Shown in pieces: positions 25,938-35,783 of a stretch of 64,000 bases of DNA. A program made the position numbers and the translations under genes. The DNA is taken from the NCBI GenBank assembly GCA_002307235.1, contig DBTV01000030.1, positions 1-64,000 on the forward strand, given 5' to 3'. The notes below the pieces were generated by a model that saw only the letters and a list, made by a program, of their open reading frames with translations, did no database searches and was not told the DNA's origin. Source of the DNA: Acidobacteriaceae bacterium UBA1307 (GTDB lineage Bacteria > Acidobacteriota > Terriglobia > Terriglobales > Acidobacteriaceae). Numbering within the stretch: position 1 is the first letter of the stretch; every line of letters begins with the position of its first letter.

Positions 25938-27179
25938 ATGAGCGAGTTTCTTCCTGTCGACGAACAACTGGATCTTTTGCAAAAGGGCGCGGCCGAAATC
26001 ATCCGCGTCTCCGACCTTCGCGAGCGCCTCGAAGAGAGCCGCAAAACCGGACGCCCTTTGCGCGTGAAGGCCGGCTTCGATCCGACCTCGCCCGACCTGC
26101 ACCTGGGCCACACCGTGCTGATGCGCAAGCTCCGCCACTTTCAGCAGCTCGGCCATCAGGTCATCTTTCTGATCGGCGACTCCACGGCCCTGATCGGCGA
26201 CCCGACCGGCCGCAACGTCACCCGCAAGCCGCTCACCCGCGAACAGATCAAGGTGAACGCCGAAACCTATCTTGACCAGGCCTTCCGCATCCTCGACCGC
26301 AACACCACCGAGGTGCGCATGAACTCCGAGTGGCTCGGCAAGCTCGGCTACGAGGAACTGATCCGTCTCTCGGCGCACTTCACCGTCTCGCAGATGCTCG
26401 AGCGCGATGACTTTCACAAGCGCTACGAGTCCGAGTTGCCGATCAGTCTGCACGAGTTTCTCTATCCGGTGATGCAGGGCTATGACTCGGTCTGCCTCAA
26501 CGCGGACGTCGAGCTCGGCGGCACCGATCAAAAATTCAACCTGCTCTGTGGCCGCGAACTGCAACGGCATTACGAGCAGAAGCCGCAGATCGTTTTGATG
26601 ACGCCGATTCTCGAAGGCCTCGACGGCGTGCAGAAAATGTCGAAGTCGCTCGGCAACTGCATCGGCATCACCGAGCCGCCCGCGGAGATGTACGGCAAGC
26701 TGATGAGCATCAACGACGAGCTGATGTGGAAGTACTGGGTCTTCCTCACCGACCTCAAGCAATCAGAGATCGATGCCATGCGCGCCGAGGTGGCCGCGGG
26801 CAAGCTGCATCCGATGGAGGTCAAGAAGAGTCTGGCGCGCAACATCGTCACCGGCTTCCACTCCGAGGCCGATGCCCGCGAGGCCGATGAGAACTGGGCG
26901 CGCATGTTCCAGCAGAAGGAGACGGCCGAAAATCTCGAAGAGGTTGCGGTTGCGCTTGTCGGCGTTGCCGGTGCCGAGCCGACGCAGATCAAACTGCCGA
27001 AGCTGCTCGTCGCCCTGGGCCTTGCCGCCAGCGGCTCCGAGGCCAATCGCAAGATCAGCGAGCACGCCGTCAAGATTGATGGCGAGACGGCAGAAGGCAA
27101 TCTATTCTCCGTCGCTGCAACGCCCGCGAAGGTGGTCGTCCGCCTCGGCAAACGCGCCAAGGTCGCGGTGATCGGCTAA
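25938..27179 (+). CDS. tyrS: Tyrosyl-tRNA synthetase
   Basis: 413-aa class I synthetase charging tRNA-Tyr. The HIGH motif appears as HLGH (residues 55-58), the KMSKS motif intact at about 233-237, and a C-terminal S4-like RNA-binding domain (about 350-413; LGLAASGSEANRKI) is present. The short HIGH-to-KMSKS spacing and the LHLGH form match the TyrZ-like bacterial branch. The start is ATG 25938; an in-frame extension from 25857 runs through the adh upstream region and is not family-like. It is divergent from the alcohol dehydrogenase. Confidence 0.96.
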   Translation: MSEFLPVDEQLDLLQKGAAEIIRVSDLRERLEESRKTGRPLRVKAGFDPTSPDLHLGHTVLMRKLRHFQQLGHQVIFLIGDSTALIGDPTGRNVTRKPLTREQIKVNAETYLDQAFRILDRNTTEVRMNSEWLGKLGYEELIRLSAHFTVSQMLERDDFHKRYESELPISLHEFLYPVMQGYDSVCLNADVELGGTDQKFNLLCGRELQRHYEQKPQIVLMTPILEGLDGVQKMSKSLGNCIGITEPPAEMYGKLMSINDELMWKYWVFLTDLKQSEIDAMRAEVAAGKLHPMEVKKSLARNIVTGFHSEADAREADENWARMFQQKETAENLEEVAVALVGVAGAEPTQIKLPKLLVALGLAASGSEANRKISEHAVKIDGETAEGNLFSVAATPAKVVVRLGKRAKVAVIG

Positions 27180-27198
27180 CTATTCCTCCCCTAAATGA

Positions 27199-27236
27199 AA
27201 AACCTCCAGAGCGAAATCGTTCTGGAGGTTTTCTTT
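27199..27236 (+). terminator. Terminator of tyrS
   Basis: A 12-bp stem, AAAACCTCCAGA (27199-27210) with TCTGGAGGTTTT (27221-27232), continues inward with a GU pair and is followed by CTTTT. It lies 20 bases past the tyrS stop. Confidence 0.88.
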
Positions 27237-27333
27237 TGCCCTGCTCTTTCAAAAGTGAACTCGCACCAAATTACGCACCCATTGTCTTCCCTCTTTCATC
27301 GACAGGTGTGGGCTCTGCTGCTATCTTCGCTCC

Positions 27334-28275
27334 ATGCGCAAGGTCGCACTGATTTATAACCCCATCTCCGGGCAACATTCCGCCTCACGCCAATGCTGTT
27401 TCGACGCGGTGCTGCGCACGCTGCGCGACGCAAAGATCATCGTCGAGCCATGGCAGACAGATGGTCCCGATGCGGGCGCGCGCCTTGCGCGGAAGGCCGC
27501 GGACGAGGGCTTCGACACCGTGCTTGCCTGCGGCGGCGATGGCACGGTGCATGCTGTTCTGCAGGGCCTCGCCGGATCGCAGACCGCCCTCGGCGTCATT
27601 CCCTTCGGCACCGCGAACGCGCTCGCCGTTGGACTCGGCCTTGCCGGTGCGCCGCAACGCGCGGCAAATAAACTGCTGCATGCCGTGCCGACACGTGTGC
27701 CGGTCGGGCGCATTTTTTATCACGACGAAGAGGCCCGGGAGCAATCCCGTTATTTCATCGTCGCCGCCGGCGTCGGTCCCGACGCGCAACTGATGGCTGC
27801 AATGGACGCAGGACTCAAGCGCCGCTTCGGCTACGTTCTCTATCTTGTCGAGGGTCTGCGCATCTGGCTCGGCGGCAGCTTTCCGGTCTTCGAGGCGCGC
27901 TTCGGAACGGGTCGGCCTTACACGCGGCGGCTTTCGCAACTGCTGGTGATTCGCGTCCGCTCGCTCGGCGGCGCCATCGGCTCTCTCGTGCCTGGCGCAA
28001 GCCTTCGCTCCGATTCGCTGCGCATGCTGGCCTTCGCCACGCAGAGTCGCTGGCACTATCTGCAATTCGTCACGGGCGCGGTCCTCGGCCATCATCGCTT
28101 CTCGAAGATCGTCGACCTGTTCGAGACCGGCGACGTCGGTTGCGACGCACCCGAGAACGAACGCATGAGTCTGCTTGCCGAAGCCGATGGCGAGGTGTTG
28201 GGCCGTCTGCCCGTGCGTCTCGCGATGGTGCCCGACGCCCTCACACTGCTCGTTCCCGAGGAGATCGCAATCTGA
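27334..28275 (+). CDS. Diacylglycerol kinase / sphingosine-kinase-like lipid kinase
   Basis: 313-aa DAGK catalytic-domain protein of the YegS/DgkB type. It starts with NPISGQ, has the nucleotide-binding CGGDGTVHAVLQGL loop at about residues 66-79, and VIPFGTANALA after it. The C-terminal half forms the second beta-rich lobe. It phosphorylates a lipid diacylglycerol-like substrate at the membrane surface, recycling lipids or modifying them. No signal or membrane helix. It is separated by 45 bases from the next, exported gene on the same strand. Confidence 0.9.
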   Translation: MRKVALIYNPISGQHSASRQCCFDAVLRTLRDAKIIVEPWQTDGPDAGARLARKAADEGFDTVLACGGDGTVHAVLQGLAGSQTALGVIPFGTANALAVGLGLAGAPQRAANKLLHAVPTRVPVGRIFYHDEEAREQSRYFIVAAGVGPDAQLMAAMDAGLKRRFGYVLYLVEGLRIWLGGSFPVFEARFGTGRPYTRRLSQLLVIRVRSLGGAIGSLVPGASLRSDSLRMLAFATQSRWHYLQFVTGAVLGHHRFSKIVDLFETGDVGCDAPENERMSLLAEADGEVLGRLPVRLAMVPDALTLLVPEEIAI

Positions 28276-28320
28276 TTGAGCGAGGACTTTTACGCGCGTT
28301 GTGGTAGGTTAGAGGCCAAC

Positions 28321-29829
28321 ATGCCCTGCCGCTTATTCGCTCTTTTGCTCACACTCTCAGTTGCTACGGCCGTCGCGCAAACCCTGCCACCGCGGCCGCT
28401 CGATCTATCCGGGCTCAAGCAAACGCCCAACGCCGACGCACAAAATTCCGACCCGCTCGCCGCCTGTCGCGTTGAGGCCGAGAAGGGCAACGCCGATGCG
28501 AGCTTTCAGCTTGGCATGGCCTATCTGATCGGCGAAAATGCCCCGCAGGACGCAGTCGCCGCCGAAGGCTACTTTAAAAAACTTCCGCTTGAATCCGCGC
28601 AGATGTGCATGATTGCCGAGGCCTACATGGAGACCGCGCTGCCCGGCCGTCTCGGCGCCGCCGCGCGTTGGGTCGAGGCCGCGCACGCCGGTTGCGCCGA
28701 TTGGGCGCAGGCCGTCTGGTATGGCGGCAATCAGCGCGGGCCCGATACAGCCAGGGAAATCGAGTTCCTGCGCCGCGTGCTCAATGCGAAGGACGATGAC
28801 TATCGCTTGCTGGCCCAAGCGCAGCTCGGACAGTTGCTGCTCGACGGAACCGCCATCACGGCCACGCCCGCCGAGCGCGCGGCGTGGATCGGCGCGGCAG
28901 CGCGCATGCGACTCGGCATGGCAGGAATGCTTCTTGCGCCGCGCACCACGACAAGCGACGATCCTGAACGCGCCTTCACCTGGATTCGACGCTCGGCGCG
29001 TTATGGAACGCCGGTGGCAATGGCCCAGCTCGGGCAGGCCGCCATGGCGCGCACCGCCAGCGACCTCAGTTATCTCGAAGGCATGGCGCTCTACGCCATG
29101 GGGATGCGGCAGAATCTTCTTTCAAGCGCCGCGCTCGCCGCGCAGATCAAGCAGCTTGAACCCGCGCAGATCGAGGAGCTTCATAACGGCATTGCCTACT
29201 GGACGCGCACCGCGCATGAGACCGGCGGCTACTACGCAAAGAACGATCTGCTGCGTCTGCCTGCACCTGTCGACGAAAAAGCTCTCGCGGCGCAAGCTAC
29301 CGATGCCGATCCTGATGCGGAGGTGCGGCTTGCTTACGTCTTCGAGTCGCGCGGCGATTTTGAAAAGGCCGAAGCGCTCTATCACACCGTCTGGCGCAAC
29401 GGTCTCGGCCGCATTCTTTTTGCGCAGGCTGAAGAAGCGGCCAAGGCAAAGCAGTGGACCAGTGCACGCGATTTTGATCTTTTGGCTGCCGACTTTGGAT
29501 CGCGCGAGGCCTGCCTCGCATTGGCCAGTATCGAAGCTCAGGGTCTGGTGGAAAAGAAAAATCCGCTCGGCGAATATCTCTGGCTGCTGCGCGCAGGCTC
29601 GACAGACACGCAGCGAATCAACGCAGTCAAGCGCAGGCTCGCCGCCTCGGAGGTGGACAGCGCACGACGCAGCACCGCCGCATGGTTCGTGACGAACAAA
29701 GCCTTCTGGCCAGAGGAAACAGCACGCGCGCAGAAACTCCTCGACAAACAACTGTCCATACAAATTCCAGGGCGCGGCCTGACTCCTGTCCCGCAAAAAA
29801 GCTGGAACCTTCCTCGACGCATGCAATGA
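28321..29829 (+). CDS. Exported Sel1-like repeat protein
   Basis: 502 aa with a signal peptide (about 1-20, MPCRLFALLL start, Ala-Gln at the cut site) and helical Sel1-like repeats. Recognisable units include NADASFQLGMAYLIGENAPQ (about 45-65), then DDPERAFTWIRRSARYGTPVAMAQLG and several degenerate copies to about 460. Sel1 repeats make superhelical protein-binding scaffolds in the periplasm. The ATG at 28321 is preceded by GAGG; an in-frame start 15 codons upstream would precede the signal peptide with polar residues. Partner unknown. Confidence 0.83.
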   Translation: MPCRLFALLLTLSVATAVAQTLPPRPLDLSGLKQTPNADAQNSDPLAACRVEAEKGNADASFQLGMAYLIGENAPQDAVAAEGYFKKLPLESAQMCMIAEAYMETALPGRLGAAARWVEAAHAGCADWAQAVWYGGNQRGPDTAREIEFLRRVLNAKDDDYRLLAQAQLGQLLLDGTAITATPAERAAWIGAAARMRLGMAGMLLAPRTTTSDDPERAFTWIRRSARYGTPVAMAQLGQAAMARTASDLSYLEGMALYAMGMRQNLLSSAALAAQIKQLEPAQIEELHNGIAYWTRTAHETGGYYAKNDLLRLPAPVDEKALAAQATDADPDAEVRLAYVFESRGDFEKAEALYHTVWRNGLGRILFAQAEEAAKAKQWTSARDFDLLAADFGSREACLALASIEAQGLVEKKNPLGEYLWLLRAGSTDTQRINAVKRRLAASEVDSARRSTAAWFVTNKAFWPEETARAQKLLDKQLSIQIPGRGLTPVPQKSWNLPRRMQ

Positions 29830-29833
29830 TCTT

Positions 29834-29861
29834 GCCGTAATCTACGCCGGTAGATTACGGC
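29834..29861. repeat. Perfect hairpin between convergent genes
   Basis: A 12-bp perfect stem (29834-29845 with 29850-29861, GCCG loop) lies between the Sel1-like and GH92 genes. No T run follows on either strand, so it may assist rather than alone cause termination. Confidence 0.6.
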
Positions 29862-29868
29862 GCACCGG

Positions 29869-32103
29869 TCAACGCGCCGCGCAAAAATCGCCCGCGTGAT
29901 CCGAGAGCGAGGGCGGCGGCGTTGCACGCCCCCACGACGATGGCTCCGCGCCAAGCACGATGCGCAGCGTGCCTCCATCGGCGATCATCGCGTGACGAAA
30001 CCATGACTGCGTGACCGGCTCTCCGTTCCACGTGACCGATTGCACGTAGCGGCCGAAGGGCGCGGCATCCGCATTCTCCGCAACAATGCGCAGCAACTTG
30101 CCATCGTGCAGATGCACGCGCGCCTCGCGAAACTGCGGCGGAAACAGCAGGTACACATCCTGGCCCGCGACCGGATAAAATCCCAGCGCGGCAAAGATGT
30201 ACCAGCTCGACATCGTACCGTTGTCGTCGTTGCCGGGAATGCCCGCGCGCGCGTCGTTGAAGTTTTTATCGATCTCCATTGCAAGCACGTCGGCGGTCAG
30301 ATCAGGCCGACCGATCCAGTGAAAGAGCATCGGCGTCAGAAAACCCGGCTCGTTGCTCATATCGAAATGTTCCTTCACGAAGAAGCGATTCATGCGATAG
30401 AGAAACTTATCGCGACCACCGGCAAGTTCGATCACCTTGCTCACATCCTGCGGCGCATAAAGCGAGTAGGTCCAGATGTCGCCTTCATACAAAAAATCTG
30501 GCCACGTACCGCGCAACGTCAAGTAGGGAGCGGCCCAGCGGCCCTGTTGATCCTTCGGACGCAGAAAGCCGCTCACGTGATCCGAGGTCAGCGTTGCATC
30601 CCACAGGTTCGTCCAGTTCGAGGCCGAGCGCGCCAGTTGATTGGCTTCGTCCTTGTGCCCGAGTCCGCAGGCAACCTCGGCAATCGCAAAGTTATCGTAG
30701 CTGTATTCGACGGTGCGCGAGCCCGCGCGCTCCGTATCGCTCGCCACATAACCGAGCGTGTTGAACTCATCAATGCCGCCGCGTCCCCACTTGCGCGCAT
30801 CCTTCGGCTCCACCGTCGCGTTCTTCCGCATCGCCTCGTAGGCCGTCGCATAATCGATGCCGTCGATGCCCTTCACATACGCATCGGCAATCATCACATC
30901 CGCATTGCTGCCGCCCTGCGTACGCCCGGTGTCATTGCCCGAGCGACCATCGGGCAGGTAACCTTCATGGCGACCAATCTCCACCAGCGAACGCACAATA
31001 TCGCGTTCACGTTTTTCGTCGATCAGTGTCAGCAACGGAGCTTGCGTCCGGAAGGTGTCCCAGATCGCATAGTAGTCGTCGTAGTACGGCTCCTTCGAGG
31101 TCCACAGCGGATTCTCTCCGGTGCGATCGGAGGGCGTCAGCAACGCGTGATAAAGCGCTGCATAAAAGATGCGTCGTTGCCGCTCCGTGCCACCATCAAT
31201 CTCAATGGCGCCTAGCGCCTGCTCCCACACCGCCGAGGTGCGCGCACGCGCGGCATCAAAGTTCCAGTCAGGAAGCTCGCGTGCCGCATTGGCCCGCGCC
31301 TGCTCCACACTCACGAACGAGATGCCGACCTTTGCCTCAACCGTCTGCGCGGCATCACCGGCAAAATCCATCACCGCGCCCAAGGGCTTGTCTTCGGTGA
31401 GCACGCGCGTTGCAGCAAGCTCCGGCGCGCCGCCCGCCCAGGTGCGCACAGCAGCCGCATCGCGATTCAGTTCGATCGAATAATAGACGCGATACTCGCC
31501 GCCCTCGTTCCATCCACCGCGATAGCGCCCCACGCCCTCGATGCGATGCGGCGACACCACATGAATTTCTCCACCCAAAAACTGTTGGCCCTCGGCAACG
31601 TATCCGCGCGTCAGGCAGTGGTCCACATCGAGCGCGATATGCGCGGCGTTGCCCGCCGCAAACGCGTAGCGATGCAGTGCCGCATGCGCCGTCGCCGTCA
31701 GCTCCACACTCACGTCGTAGCGCTTCAGGTGCGTTGCATAGTAACCCGGCGCAGCCTGCTCGCGATCACGCACCGAACCAAGTTTCGTGCGATCAAATTC
31801 CCCCGTCGTTGGCAGCAACAAAATATTGCCGTACTTGCCCGCCGCGCCGTTCAGATGCAGATGACTGAAGCCCAGCACCACGCCCGTGCTTGCATAGCCA
31901 TTGCTTGAAGGCTTGCCGTCGAAGCTCACCACGTCAGGCCCGGCCTTCACCACGCCGAAGGGAACCGTCGCGCCGACGAAGGCCTCGCCGCCAAAGTCTG
32001 TGCCGATGAACGGATCAACCGCATCCACCCGTCGCGCCTGTCCCCACGCCATTGCGCACAGCAACCACACACTCAGTCCATACGCCGCCCACTTCATCCG
32101 CAT
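29869..32103 (-). CDS. GH92 family alpha-mannosidase
   Basis: 744-aa exported glycoside hydrolase of family 92. An N-terminal signal (about 3-21) precedes the domain start VDPFIGTD. Typical GH92 segments are GFSHLHLNGAAGKYGN, RQRRIFYAALYHALLTPS, GGSNADVMIADAYVKG, and the signature IPGNDDNGTMSSWYIFAALGFYP near the C-terminus. Known members release alpha-1,2/1,3/1,6-linked mannose with calcium by inversion. ATG 32103 and 32097 are both possible; AGGAG about nine bases upstream favours the former. Located in the periplasm or outside; no SusC/D-like pair adjoins, but large TonB receptors occur 20 kb away. Confidence 0.94.
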   Translation of the reverse strand: MRMKWAAYGLSVWLLCAMAWGQARRVDAVDPFIGTDFGGEAFVGATVPFGVVKAGPDVVSFDGKPSSNGYASTGVVLGFSHLHLNGAAGKYGNILLLPTTGEFDRTKLGSVRDREQAAPGYYATHLKRYDVSVELTATAHAALHRYAFAAGNAAHIALDVDHCLTRGYVAEGQQFLGGEIHVVSPHRIEGVGRYRGGWNEGGEYRVYYSIELNRDAAAVRTWAGGAPELAATRVLTEDKPLGAVMDFAGDAAQTVEAKVGISFVSVEQARANAARELPDWNFDAARARTSAVWEQALGAIEIDGGTERQRRIFYAALYHALLTPSDRTGENPLWTSKEPYYDDYYAIWDTFRTQAPLLTLIDEKRERDIVRSLVEIGRHEGYLPDGRSGNDTGRTQGGSNADVMIADAYVKGIDGIDYATAYEAMRKNATVEPKDARKWGRGGIDEFNTLGYVASDTERAGSRTVEYSYDNFAIAEVACGLGHKDEANQLARSASNWTNLWDATLTSDHVSGFLRPKDQQGRWAAPYLTLRGTWPDFLYEGDIWTYSLYAPQDVSKVIELAGGRDKFLYRMNRFFVKEHFDMSNEPGFLTPMLFHWIGRPDLTADVLAMEIDKNFNDARAGIPGNDDNGTMSSWYIFAALGFYPVAGQDVYLLFPPQFREARVHLHDGKLLRIVAENADAAPFGRYVQSVTWNGEPVTQSWFRHAMIADGGTLRIVLGAEPSSWGRATPPPSLSDHAGDFCAAR

Positions 32104-32184
32104 CACGTTCCTCTCCTGCCTTCGAGTGCTTCCATTCTCGCGCATCGCGATGATGCCCGCATGAACAAAGGGCAATCACGCGCA

Positions 32185-32220
32185 TAAAAAACGGGCCAAC
32201 AGCACACGCTGTCGACCCGT
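32185..32220 (-). terminator. Terminator of the OPT transporter gene
   Basis: On the minus strand a 13-bp stem with two GU pairs (32191-32203 with 32208-32220) is followed by six T. It separates the OPT gene from GH92, so the latter should have its own promoter. Confidence 0.88.
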
Positions 32221-32239
32221 CTTTCATCCTCGTTCGTTT

Positions 32240-34414
32240 TTACTTCTTCAGCGGCTTGCGCGCAAAGTAGTACAGCGCAAAGGCCAGCGCCGCGAAGCCC
32301 ACCACCGAGACCACATCGTTGTGGAGGAAGGTGTGCGGAATCGCCAGCGGATTCTCCTTGTTGAAGGCCGCCTCATAGCCCTTGAGCGCGACGCCGACCA
32401 GACCCACCAGACCACCGGCAGCGATCAGCCCCGAAGCAAACAACGAGCCCGGCGAGACCTCGCTTTCGGCCTCGGTCTCACCATGGCGTTTGGCAGACTG
32501 CTCCACCAGCCAACGCACCACGCCGCCCGCAAAGATCGGCAGCGTCGTGCCAATCGGCAGATACGCACCCACCGCAAAGGTCAGAGAGCGAACGCCGAGC
32601 AACTCCACCGCAACCACCAGCGCCACACCCAGCAGCACCAGACCCCACGGCAGCTTGCGCGACAAAATGCCATTGATCACCGTCGCCATCAATCGCGCCT
32701 GCGGAGCCGGAGCCGCCGCCGAGCCGATGCCCTGCACCCAGTGCACCTCAATCTGGCCCGTCTTCGGCGAATACAGATACTTGCCGTCCTGCAACTCCGA
32801 GGAGCCAATCGCATTCAGCAGCACGTACTCCGAGCGCGGATGCGTCGCACCAGCGCTTGCGCCATCGGTGATGCGAATCTGCTCGGGCAGGTGATGCGTG
32901 TCATTCTGGATCGTCACGCCCGCGTGCTGCGCTGAAATATTCCACGACTGCTGCATCGAGTGGAACTCCTGCAGCCCCGTGTTCATCAGGTTCAGCGTCC
33001 AGCCAATCACGACCGTCGAAACCACCACGCCGACCATCAGCGCAATCTGTTGCAGTCGCGGCGTCGAGCCGACAATGTAGCCGGTCTTCAGATCCTGCGA
33101 GGTGTCGCCCGAGTTCGACGCCGCAATGCAGACCGCGCCGCCAATCGTGATCGCCAGCGCACCGTAGGCTGGAGCCGTCCAGCCCAGCAGCAGGAAGATC
33201 GCCGCCGTGGCCATCAACGTCGCAATCGTCATGCCCGAGACCGGGCTGGCCGAGGAACCCACCAGGCCCACGATCCGCGAGCTGACCGTCACAAAGAGAA
33301 AACCGAAGACCACCACCAGCAGCGAGGCCGCCAGATTCGCGCCCCATCCCACATACGCGCCCGGCACCGGCTTGAACTGCAGGAACAGGAACATGCACAG
33401 GAAGATCAGCAGCGAGCCGATGATCACCACCCGCATCGAAAGATCATCTTCCGTACGCTTGGCCTTGACCTTGCTGGCGTTCGCGCCCATGCTCTTCACG
33501 CCCGCCGAAAGCGCGCCGATCAGCGTCGGAATCGTCTTGAGCAGAGTGATCAGGCCGGCCGCGGCCACCGCACCCGCGCCCATCGGCTTGATGTAGGTCG
33601 ACCAGATTTCGCCCGGCTCCATCTGCGCAATCGGCGTCAGCCCGGGATAGATCGGATGCCCAATCTCCTTGCCGAAGAAGTAGATCAACGGCATCACCAC
33701 CAGCCAACTGAAGACACCGCCGGCAAAGATCACGCCCGCCACCTTCGGCCCGATGATGTAGCCCACGCCAAGATATTCGCTCGTCGCATCGGCATTGATC
33801 GACGAGCCCTTCATGACATGCTGCGGGCCAAAGTCCGGCCTGAACTCGGGATTGCCCGGCCACAGGCCGAAGAGATTCTTGTTTTGCAGGAACGTGTACA
33901 CCGCGCCCAGACCCAGCCCAAGAAAAACCCGGCTGGCCAGCGATCCGCCCTTTTCACCGGCAATCAGCACATCGGCGCAGGCCGTGCCCTCAGGGTAGGG
34001 AAGCTGATCATGCTCTTCGACGATCAACTGGCGGCGCAGCGGAATCATGAACAACACACCCAGCCAGCCGCCGATCAGCGCCAGCATGAAGATGCGCGAG
34101 TACTCCAGGTCGAAGCCGAGAAAAACCAGCGCCGGCAGCGCGAACAGCACGCCCGAAGCAATCGACTGGCCAGCATTGCCGGTCGTCTGCACAATGTTGT
34201 TCTCGAGAATCGAGGAACGGCCAAAGGCGCGCAGAATGCTGATCGACAGCACCGCGATCGGAATCGAAGCGGCAACGGTCAAACCGGCGCGCAGACCAAC
34301 GTAGACCGTGACCGCGCCAAAGATGATGCCAAAGATCGAACCGAGCAGCACCGCACGCAGCGTAAACTCGGGCCGGTTTTCTTCAGCCGGGACAAAAGGT
34401 TGAAACTCAGGCAA
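32240..34414 (-). CDS. OPT-family oligopeptide transporter
   Basis: 724-aa polytopic inner-membrane protein with about 14-16 hydrophobic helices and the OPT-superfamily layout. The first helix LRAVLLGSIFGIIFGAV begins near residue 20. The central region contains GNAGQSIASG and the EGTACADVL loop. The family imports small peptides or metal chelates by proton symport. The start is decided by a GGAGG six bases before a TTG at 34414, which begins the family-like PEFQPFVP; an ATG-based extension to 34483 lacks such a site. No peptidase or metal gene adjoins, so the substrate is unknown. Confidence 0.9.
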   Translation of the reverse strand: MPEFQPFVPAEENRPEFTLRAVLLGSIFGIIFGAVTVYVGLRAGLTVAASIPIAVLSISILRAFGRSSILENNIVQTTGNAGQSIASGVLFALPALVFLGFDLEYSRIFMLALIGGWLGVLFMIPLRRQLIVEEHDQLPYPEGTACADVLIAGEKGGSLASRVFLGLGLGAVYTFLQNKNLFGLWPGNPEFRPDFGPQHVMKGSSINADATSEYLGVGYIIGPKVAGVIFAGGVFSWLVVMPLIYFFGKEIGHPIYPGLTPIAQMEPGEIWSTYIKPMGAGAVAAAGLITLLKTIPTLIGALSAGVKSMGANASKVKAKRTEDDLSMRVVIIGSLLIFLCMFLFLQFKPVPGAYVGWGANLAASLLVVVFGFLFVTVSSRIVGLVGSSASPVSGMTIATLMATAAIFLLLGWTAPAYGALAITIGGAVCIAASNSGDTSQDLKTGYIVGSTPRLQQIALMVGVVVSTVVIGWTLNLMNTGLQEFHSMQQSWNISAQHAGVTIQNDTHHLPEQIRITDGASAGATHPRSEYVLLNAIGSSELQDGKYLYSPKTGQIEVHWVQGIGSAAAPAPQARLMATVINGILSRKLPWGLVLLGVALVVAVELLGVRSLTFAVGAYLPIGTTLPIFAGGVVRWLVEQSAKRHGETEAESEVSPGSLFASGLIAAGGLVGLVGVALKGYEAAFNKENPLAIPHTFLHNDVVSVVGFAALAFALYYFARKPLKK

Positions 34415-34778
34415 GGATAGCCTCCGAACACATATATATCGATTGTAAGGGGCCATTGCGAGGCTCTGACTGCCGAATGCCACGCAGTCTCGGCAGAAAC
34501 GTCCTCCAAAGGAAGTAAGTTTTTGCCGCGCTTTTTAGGCCTTTTGCCTCTTTTTCAGCCACGCAGCCAATATTTATAGCTATTTTTCCTTTTTTTACCA
34601 GGAAAGCGCCGCTCTTCTCTGCCCGCCGCCGGACAAGAGCTGCAAGGTTTCGATTCATTTACTGTCCCTAATTAAGCAAACACTTACGCAGCTAGCCAAA
34701 ATTCAGACACTTCTGAATCGAGATCATGCAAACGCTGTCTGCGCACCGACACTCATGGTCTATAACGTTACAAATAAA
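34415..34778. other. Intergenic region between OPT and the first flagellin
   Basis: About 360 bases of divergent upstream sequence. It holds the ribosome site and promoter of OPT and the promoter of the first flagellin. No sigma-28 or sigma-54 consensus could be matched convincingly. Confidence 0.35.
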
Positions 34779-34830
34779 GATGTTATATTCCATCCCGATG
34801 AAGGGGGTGGATGCAAAAACGCTCTTCGGA
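34779..34830 (+). promoter_or_regulatory. Conserved flagellin leader element, copy 1
   Basis: GATGTTA, then a 7-bp hairpin CCATCCC (34790-34796) with GGGGTGG (34804-34810), loop GATGAAG, and GCTCTTCGGA. An identical core occurs before the second flagellin. An ATG directly after the stem could open a 12-codon leader ORF (34811-34849). The element is 88 bases before the flagellin start. Confidence 0.6.
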
Positions 34831-34898
34831 CGATGGAAGACGACCTTAGTCGGCGCTCATTCGGTCGATTATTCAACGCATCCCAGAGGAATACGCAC

Positions 34899-35783
34899 AT
34901 GAGTCTCAGTGTTCTGAATAACGTTAATGCGACGTACGCAACAAATAACCTGAACAAGACCAGCAACAGCCTGTCCACGGTCCTGCAGCAGCTGTCTTCT
35001 GGTTCGAAGATCAACTCTGGTGCCGATGATGCCGCCGGCCTTTCGCTGGTCAACGGTCTCCAGGCCAACCAGAACGCTCTGACGCAGTCGGTCACCAACG
35101 CGACAGAAGGCGTGGGACTGCTCCAGGTTGCTGATGGCGCCCTTTCGCAAGTGACGAGCCTGCTTGACCGTGCTGTTACGTTGGCCACCGAGGTCGCGAA
35201 CGGTACCCTAAACACCACGCAGGGTCAGGCTGCCAACCAGGAGTATCAGTCGATCCTGGCCGAAATCACGAACATCGGCTCGACGACGACCTACAACCAA
35301 CAGAAGGTCTTCGGCACCTCCTACACCATCTATACCGGCGACTCTTCGTCGCTCGGCGCCACCTCGGATGTTCTGAATTTTGCCTCGCTGAATGCCACCA
35401 CCGGCACGGTGGGTGATTCGGGCGGTTCGATCTCCTACTCGAGCGGCACCATCTCCTACACGCTCGGCACGGGTACCTCCCTGTCCAGCAGCCTGAGCTA
35501 CAGCAACGCCGCCAGCGCTCTGACCACGCTCAACTCCGCCATCTCGGCCATTTCGGCCCAGGACGGCTACGTCGGCGCCCAGATCAACACCCTGTCCGCG
35601 ATCAGCAACGTCGAGTCGACCCAGCAGACCAACATCCAGTCGGCACAGAATGCTGTCCAGGCCACCGACTACGCCTCGGCGTCGTCCAACATGTCCAAGT
35701 ACGAGATCCTCAGCCAGACCGGCATCTCGGCTCTTGCCCAGGCCAACAGCGTTCAGCAGGAAGTCACCAAGCTCTTGTCGTAA
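34899..35783 (+). CDS. Flagellin, copy 1
   Basis: 294-aa short flagellin, exported by the flagellar type III system and assembled into the filament. The conserved D0/D1 termini are intact: LNKTSNSLSTVLQQLSSGSKIN followed by DDAAGLSLVNGL at the start, and SSNMSKYEILSQTGISALAQAN to VTKLLS at the end. The variable middle (about 150-225) is short and Ser/Thr-rich. GAGGA nine bases upstream of ATG 34899 decides the start over a long upstream in-frame extension. A near-identical paralogue follows 528 bases later. No other flagellar genes adjoin. Confidence 0.95.
   Translation: MSLSVLNNVNATYATNNLNKTSNSLSTVLQQLSSGSKINSGADDAAGLSLVNGLQANQNALTQSVTNATEGVGLLQVADGALSQVTSLLDRAVTLATEVANGTLNTTQGQAANQEYQSILAEITNIGSTTTYNQQKVFGTSYTIYTGDSSSLGATSDVLNFASLNATTGTVGDSGGSISYSSGTISYTLGTGTSLSSSLSYSNAASALTTLNSAISAISAQDGYVGAQINTLSAISNVESTQQTNIQSAQNAVQATDYASASSNMSKYEILSQTGISALAQANSVQQEVTKLLS

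Noticed and set aside
32960..34420. A 486-aa plus-strand frame opposite the OPT transporter
   Set aside because: Composition is Arg/His/Gln-rich as expected for antisense of a hydrophobic transporter; no domain or ribosome site.
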